Positions 61,090 to 64,000 of a stretch of DNA of 64,000 nucleotides are shown here, one piece after another. A program made the translations under genes and the position numbers. Source of the stretch: Candidatus Accumulibacter affinis (lineage in GTDB: Bacteria; Pseudomonadota; Gammaproteobacteria; Burkholderiales; Rhodocyclaceae). Each line of letters begins with the position of its first letter. Positions within the stretch are counted from its first letter, which is position 1. The stretch spans positions 124,001-188,000 of the forward strand of contig JADJOT010000012.1 of the NCBI GenBank assembly GCA_016713625.1, written 5' to 3'. The notes below the pieces were generated by a model, which searched no databases, had not been told where the DNA came from, and saw only the letters and a program-made list of their open reading frames with translations.

Positions 61090-61178
61090 GACTAACGACA
61101 CTCAATGGGAGGGCGCGAAATGCGGGTTCGCTTCGTGGCGGCCGCGTCGCGCGCGCCCGGCTAGCTTTGATGTTAGCC
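61090..61178 (+). other. Candidate attC site before hicAB cassette
   Basis: GACTAAC (61090-61096) and GTTAGCC (61172-61178) are near-inverse cores. Inside, TCAA/TTGA (61102-61105, 61167-61170) and GGGCGCG/CGCGCCC (61111-61117, 61152-61158) continue the imperfect palindrome over 89 bases, the layout of a long attC. The 3' part (GGCTA...TAGCC then ATTTTTTC) could alternatively act as a terminator. It lies 32 bases before the hicA ATG. Confidence 0.5.
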
Positions 61179-61209
61179 ATTTTTTCTTTGGCAAGCGTAG
61201 AATCCTTGC

Positions 61210-61398
61210 ATGAAAGTTTCTGAATTATTGCGCTTACTTGCAAAGGATGGTTGGTTGCTGGCGCGTCAGCGAGGCAGTCATCGCCAATTGCATCATCCAA
61301 CAAAAACAGGAACGGTTACGGTTGCCGGAAAACCCAGCGTGGATGTGCCGCCTGGAACATTAAGCAGCGCCTTAAAGCAGGCAGGCTTAAAGGAGTAA
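61210..61398 (+). CDS. hicA: HicA-type toxin
   Basis: The 62-residue protein MKVSELLRLLAKDGWLLARQ, RGSHRQLHHPTKTGTVTVAG, KPSVDVPPGTLSSALKQAGL is a canonical HicA, with the catalytic His in RGSHRQLHH. It is an mRNA-cleaving toxin of dsRNA-binding fold. It precedes hicB by 2 bases. It belongs to a different subgroup from the split HicA at 3033-4574. It is intact and lies in what looks like an integron cassette; toxin-antitoxin cassettes are common in sedentary integrons. Confidence 0.92.
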   Translation: MKVSELLRLLAKDGWLLARQRGSHRQLHHPTKTGTVTVAGKPSVDVPPGTLSSALKQAGLKE

Positions 61399-61400
61399 AC

Positions 61401-61619
61401 ATGCGCTACATGGTGGTAATTGAAAAAGGGCCTGCAAGCTACGGGGCGTTCGTGCCAGACCTTCCTGGGTGTATTGCCGTTGGTGAGACTGAAGCGGAAG
61501 CCTTAGAGCTTATTCAGGAAGCAATTCACTTTCACTTGGAAGATTTGCGGCTCGGAGGAAAGCCCATACCTCAGCCTGTCTCAAAAAGCACGTTTGTCGA
61601 AATTGGCTTCGCTGCCTAA
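61401..61619 (+). CDS. hicB: HicB-type antitoxin
   Basis: This 72-residue protein is MRYMVVIEKGPASYGAFVPD, LPGCIAVGETEAEALELIQE, AIHFHLEDLRLGGKPIPQPV. The YGAFVPDLPGCIAVGET block is the HicB partial RNase-H fold. AGGAG precedes ATG 61401. Its stop codon lies within GCCTAAC (61614-61620), an attC left core, as expected for the end of a cassette. It neutralises the upstream HicA. Confidence 0.92.
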   Translation: MRYMVVIEKGPASYGAFVPDLPGCIAVGETEAEALELIQEAIHFHLEDLRLGGKPIPQPVSKSTFVEIGFAA

Positions 61620-61620
61620 C
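61614..61620 (+). other. attC left core at the end of the hicAB cassette
   Basis: GCCTAAC matches the R'' consensus RYYYAAC and overlaps the hicB stop. No right half follows; radC begins 70 bases later. This appears to be the broken end of the cassette array. Confidence 0.5.
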
Positions 61621-61689
61621 ATCGCGATCTGTACCAGGCGCCACAGCGTGGATAGAATGCCCGGCGGAACATTCAGTTGAGGTGACGAG

Positions 61690-62367
61690 ATGGCGATTAC
61701 CGACTGGCCCGAGGACGAGCGACCGCGCGAGCGCCTGCTCGCCCAGGGCGCGGCTTCGCTCTCGGATGCTGAACTGCTGGCGATCTTCCTGCGCGTCGGC
61801 AGCCGGGGCAAGACTGCGGTGGATCTGGCGCGCGAGTTGATCGGGCGTTTCAGCGGTCTGACCCGCCTGTTTGCTGCCAACCAGGCAGACTTTTCGGCGG
61901 TGCCCGGCATGGGGCCGGCGAAATACGCGCAGTTGCAGGCGGTCGTCGAGCTGGCTCGGCGGGCGCTGGCCGAGGAAATGCGACAGGGAATCACCTTCGC
62001 CTCACCCGGAGCGGTCCGCGACTACCTGCGGCTGCATCTCGCCGGCCTGGAGCACGAGGTGTTTTTCGCCCTGTGGCTCGACGCGCAGAATCGCCTGATT
62101 GCCGCCGAAGAGCTGTTTCGTGGCACGCTGACGCAGACCAGCGTCTATCCCCGCGAGGTGGTCAAGCAGGCACTGCGGCACAATGCGGCAGCGGTGGTGC
62201 TGGCGCACAATCACCCGTCCGGCGTCGCCGAGCCTTCCCGCGCCGACGAACTGCTGACCACTGAACTCAAGCAGGTGCTGGCGCTGGTCGAGGTGCGCGT
62301 GCTCGACCATTTCATCGTCGCCGCGCAATCCCCGCCGCTGTCTTTCGCCGAACGGGGGCTCCTGTAG
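61690..62367 (+). CDS. radC: RadC/JAB-domain protein
   Basis: This 225-residue protein has an N-terminal helix-hairpin-helix part (WPEDERPRERLLAQGAASLS; LIGRFSGLTRLFAANQADFS; VPGMGPAKYAQLQAVVELAR) followed by the JAMM metalloprotease-like domain: TLTQTSVYPREVVKQALRHN and VVLAHNHPSGVAEPSRADEL (zinc HxHx7-10D). It is full length. RadC is often near rpmB-rpmG, as here. Its role is unsettled. Confidence 0.93.
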   Translation: MAITDWPEDERPRERLLAQGAASLSDAELLAIFLRVGSRGKTAVDLARELIGRFSGLTRLFAANQADFSAVPGMGPAKYAQLQAVVELARRALAEEMRQGITFASPGAVRDYLRLHLAGLEHEVFFALWLDAQNRLIAAEELFRGTLTQTSVYPREVVKQALRHNAAAVVLAHNHPSGVAEPSRADELLTTELKQVLALVEVRVLDHFIVAAQSPPLSFAERGLL

Positions 62368-62432
62368 GCGGCCGAAAGCGAAAATGCCGGCCGGCGTAGT
62401 TGCGCGGAGAGATGCGAAATCCAGGAAATTGC

Positions 62433-62462
62433 TTGAACCTGAGCGCCTGCATCGGCTAAAAT
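62433..62462 (+). promoter_or_regulatory. Sigma-70 promoter of rpmB-rpmG
   Basis: TTGAAC (62433-62438), an 18-base spacer and TAAAAT (62457-62462) lie 38 bases before the rpmB ATG. Confidence 0.7.
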
Positions 62463-62500
62463 CGCGGGCTTTCTTCCGAAAAACAATTGGAGCAACAATC

Positions 62501-62734
62501 ATGGCGCGTGTTTGCCAGGTTACGGGCAAAGGCCCGATGGCAGGGAACAATGTTTCCCATGCCAACAATAGAACGAAGCGCCGCTTCCTTCCGAATCTGC
62601 AGTATCGCCGCTTCTGGATCGAGAGCGAAAACCGCTGGGTGCGTTTGCGGGTGTCGAACGCTGGTCTGCGTACGATTGACAAGAATGGTATCGACGTCGT
62701 GCTCGCCGAGTTGCGTGCCCGCGGCGAGATCTGA
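62501..62734 (+). CDS. rpmB: 50S ribosomal protein L28
   Basis: This 77-residue protein is MARVCQVTGKGPMAGNNVSH, ANNRTKRRFLPNLQYRRFWI, LRVSNAGLRTIDKNGIDVVL, the standard L28. TTGGAGCAAC precedes the ATG. It is the first gene of the conserved rpmB-rpmG pair. Confidence 0.97.
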   Translation: MARVCQVTGKGPMAGNNVSHANNRTKRRFLPNLQYRRFWIESENRWVRLRVSNAGLRTIDKNGIDVVLAELRARGEI

Positions 62735-62748
62735 CCAGGAGACTAGCC

Positions 62749-62904
62749 ATGCGTGACAAGATCAAGCTCGAGTCTACTGCCGGTACCGGCCACTTCTACA
62801 CCACCACCAAGAACAAGAAAACGATGCCGGGCAAGATGGAGATCAAGAAATACGATCCCAAAGCCCGCAAGCACGTGATCTACAAGGAAATCAAGCTCCG
62901 CTGA
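62749..62904 (+). CDS. rpmG: 50S ribosomal protein L33
   Basis: This 51-residue protein is MRDKIKLESTAGTGHFYTTT, KNKKTMPGKMEIKKYDPKAR, KHVIYKEIKLR. It lacks the CxxC zinc-ribbon cysteines and is thus the zinc-independent form found in most proteobacteria. CCAGGAG lies upstream, and it follows rpmB by 14 bases. Confidence 0.97.
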   Translation: MRDKIKLESTAGTGHFYTTTKNKKTMPGKMEIKKYDPKARKHVIYKEIKLR

Positions 62905-62911
62905 GGCACGC

Positions 62912-62929
62912 TGGCGGGTCCTCCCGCCA
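62912..62929 (+). terminator. Possible terminator hairpin after rpmG
   Basis: TGGCGGG (62912-62918) and CCCGCCA (62923-62929) form a 7-bp stem with a 4-base loop, 8 bases past the rpmG stop. There is no T-run, so intrinsic termination is uncertain. Confidence 0.4.
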
Positions 62930-63039
62930 CCGCAGGCAGTTGCGCGGAGCTGCTGCGCTTCCGCTCGCCGTTTTGCCGCTCTTTTCGTTCCAGTGTCTGG
63001 TGCCGGTGGCTACCGGCGTAGCCTGTTCGGCCGCGCGCC

Positions 63040-64000
63040 TTACTGGGCCGCTTTGACCAGGCGGCGCGCGCGAACGCCTTTGGCGAGCATCTCCAGGACC
63101 AGCAGCGAGTCGTCCCATCCCAGGCAAGCGTCGGTGATACTCTGGCCGTACTCCAGCGCCTGGCCGGGCATCAGATCCTGACGTCCCTCGACGAGGTGTG
63201 CTTCGACCATCACGCCGACGATCCGTTCTTCACCGGCGGCCAACTGGCTGGCGGTATCCCTGGCGACCTCGACCTGCTGCTTGAAGCGCTTGTTGCTGTT
63301 GGCGTGCGAAGTATCGATCATCAAACGCGCGGCCAGGCCGGCGGCGGCAATTTCCTTGCACGCGGCGTCGACATGCGCGGCGTCGAAGTTCGGCTCCTTG
63401 CCGCCACGCAGGATCACGTGACAGTCCTCGTTGCCGGCTGTGGAAACGATCGCCGAGTGGCCCGCCTTGGTCACCGAGAGGAAATGGTGCGGCGACTGCG
63501 CCGCGCGGATGGCGTCGATGGCGATGCGGATGTTGCCATCGGTGCCGTTCTTGAAGCCGACCGGGCACGACAGCCCGGACGCCAGCTCGCGATGCACCTG
63601 TGATTCCGTGGTGCGCGCACCGATCGCCCCCCAGGCAATCAGATCAGCCGTGTACTGCGGCGTGATCGTATCGAGGAACTCGGTTGCGCAGGGCAGGCCC
63701 AGGTCGTTGACCTCGAGCAGCAGGCCGCGTGCCAAGCGTAGCCCCTCGTTGATCCGGAAACTGTTGTCGAGCCGAGGATCGTTGATCAGGCCCTTCCAGC
63801 CAACCGTCGTGCGCGGCTTCTCGAAGTACACCCGCATCACGATCAGCAGATCGTTAGCGAAACGCGGAACTTCGCGCTGCAGACGCGTGGCGTATTCAAT
63901 TGCCGAATCGACGTCGTGGATCGAGCAGGGCCCGATCACCACCAGCAAGCGCTTGTCGGCACCGTGCAGGATGCGGTGGATTCCCTGGCGGGCGTTATAG
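63040..64000 (-). CDS. aroG: 3-deoxy-7-phosphoheptulonate synthase, 5' end outside window
   Basis: The frame runs off the right edge. The last ~320 residues show DAHP synthase of class I alpha: NARQGIHRILHGADKRLLVV, VIGPCSIHDVDSAIEYATRL, VYFEKPRTTVGWKGLINDP, ATEFLDTITPQYTADLIAWG, IGARTTESQVHRELASGLSC, VGFKNGTDGNIRIAIDAIRA, HVILRGGKEPNFDAAHVDA and DTSHANSNKRFKQQVEVARD. It condenses PEP and erythrose-4-phosphate at the start of aromatic amino-acid synthesis. ATG 63948 is not the true start because conserved residues precede it. It is convergent with rpmG. Confidence 0.95.
   Translation of the reverse strand, partial: YNARQGIHRILHGADKRLLVVIGPCSIHDVDSAIEYATRLQREVPRFANDLLIVMRVYFEKPRTTVGWKGLINDPRLDNSFRINEGLRLARGLLLEVNDLGLPCATEFLDTITPQYTADLIAWGAIGARTTESQVHRELASGLSCPVGFKNGTDGNIRIAIDAIRAAQSPHHFLSVTKAGHSAIVSTAGNEDCHVILRGGKEPNFDAAHVDAACKEIAAAGLAARLMIDTSHANSNKRFKQQVEVARDTASQLAAGEERIVGVMVEAHLVEGRQDLMPGQALEYGQSITDACLGWDDSLLVLEMLAKGVRARRLVKAAQ

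Overview
The window is a high-GC chromosomal segment of a betaproteobacterium, most likely from the Rhodocyclales and quite possibly a 'Candidatus Accumulibacter'-type polyphosphate accumulator. This is an inference from protein character (PPK2 kinase, AspA with a Dcu carrier, bacteriohemerythrin, DUF937 and DUF3108 proteins, a PEP-CTERM protein, a DesA-like desaturase) and from gene order; no rRNA marker is present.

Layout. (1) 1-4.8 kb is accessory: the tail of a PIN toxin and its small partner, an AT-rich HEAT-repeat gene bracketed by a 10-bp inverted repeat, a broken brnT beside an intact BrnA-like antitoxin, a stray 3' end of cusA, and a hicBA pair cut in two by a complete insertion sequence with a 5-bp target duplication. 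(2) 5-20.6 kb is a heavy-metal island. A leftward cusCBA efflux operon follows a small DUF411 gene, cusRS runs divergently, and a second leftward five-gene RND efflux operon follows. The promoters of both efflux operons carry the same operator architecture. Next to them lies a winged-helix/ATPase/DUF4325 regulator with three 22-bp-phased direct repeats in front of it. (3) 21.8-23.5 kb holds an IS66 remnant, a large hairpin and a decayed partial copy of cusC. Together with the cusA scrap at 2.6 kb this looks like the two ends of an older cus operon. (4) 23.6-51.1 kb is mostly ordinary chromosome: hydrolase, ferredoxin, SAM hydrolase, DnaJ-like protein, VanZ, CobA/NirE, cytochrome c, DUF937, hemerythrin, aspA-dcu, ppk2, fetAB, miaA-mutL, dedA-purN-DUF3108-rsmB-mscS, an RstAB-like two-component system, desaturase, dsbB, dut, coaBC. 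(5) 51.3-56.2 kb holds a PEP-CTERM gene with a sigma-54 promoter. Divergent from it is an iron alcohol dehydrogenase followed by a large protein whose C-terminal half resembles cyanobacterial acyl-ACP reductase, a plausible fatty aldehyde/alcohol module. (6) 56.4-61.6 kb is accessory again: a Phd/VapC pair, then what reads as a decayed integron cassette array. It has a recognisable attC site, cassettes for a membrane protein, an AbiTii-domain protein and a HicAB pair, and a frameshifted IS110-family transposase among them. (7) 61.7-64 kb returns to core genes: radC, rpmB, rpmG and the 3' part of aroG.

Several genes (brnT, cusB, the acyl-reductase-like gene, IS66, IS110) carry single frameshifts. 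In cusB and the acyl-reductase-like gene the shift lies only 12-16 codons after a well-placed start, so sequencing or assembly indels must be considered. No CRISPR array, tRNA or rRNA was recognised.
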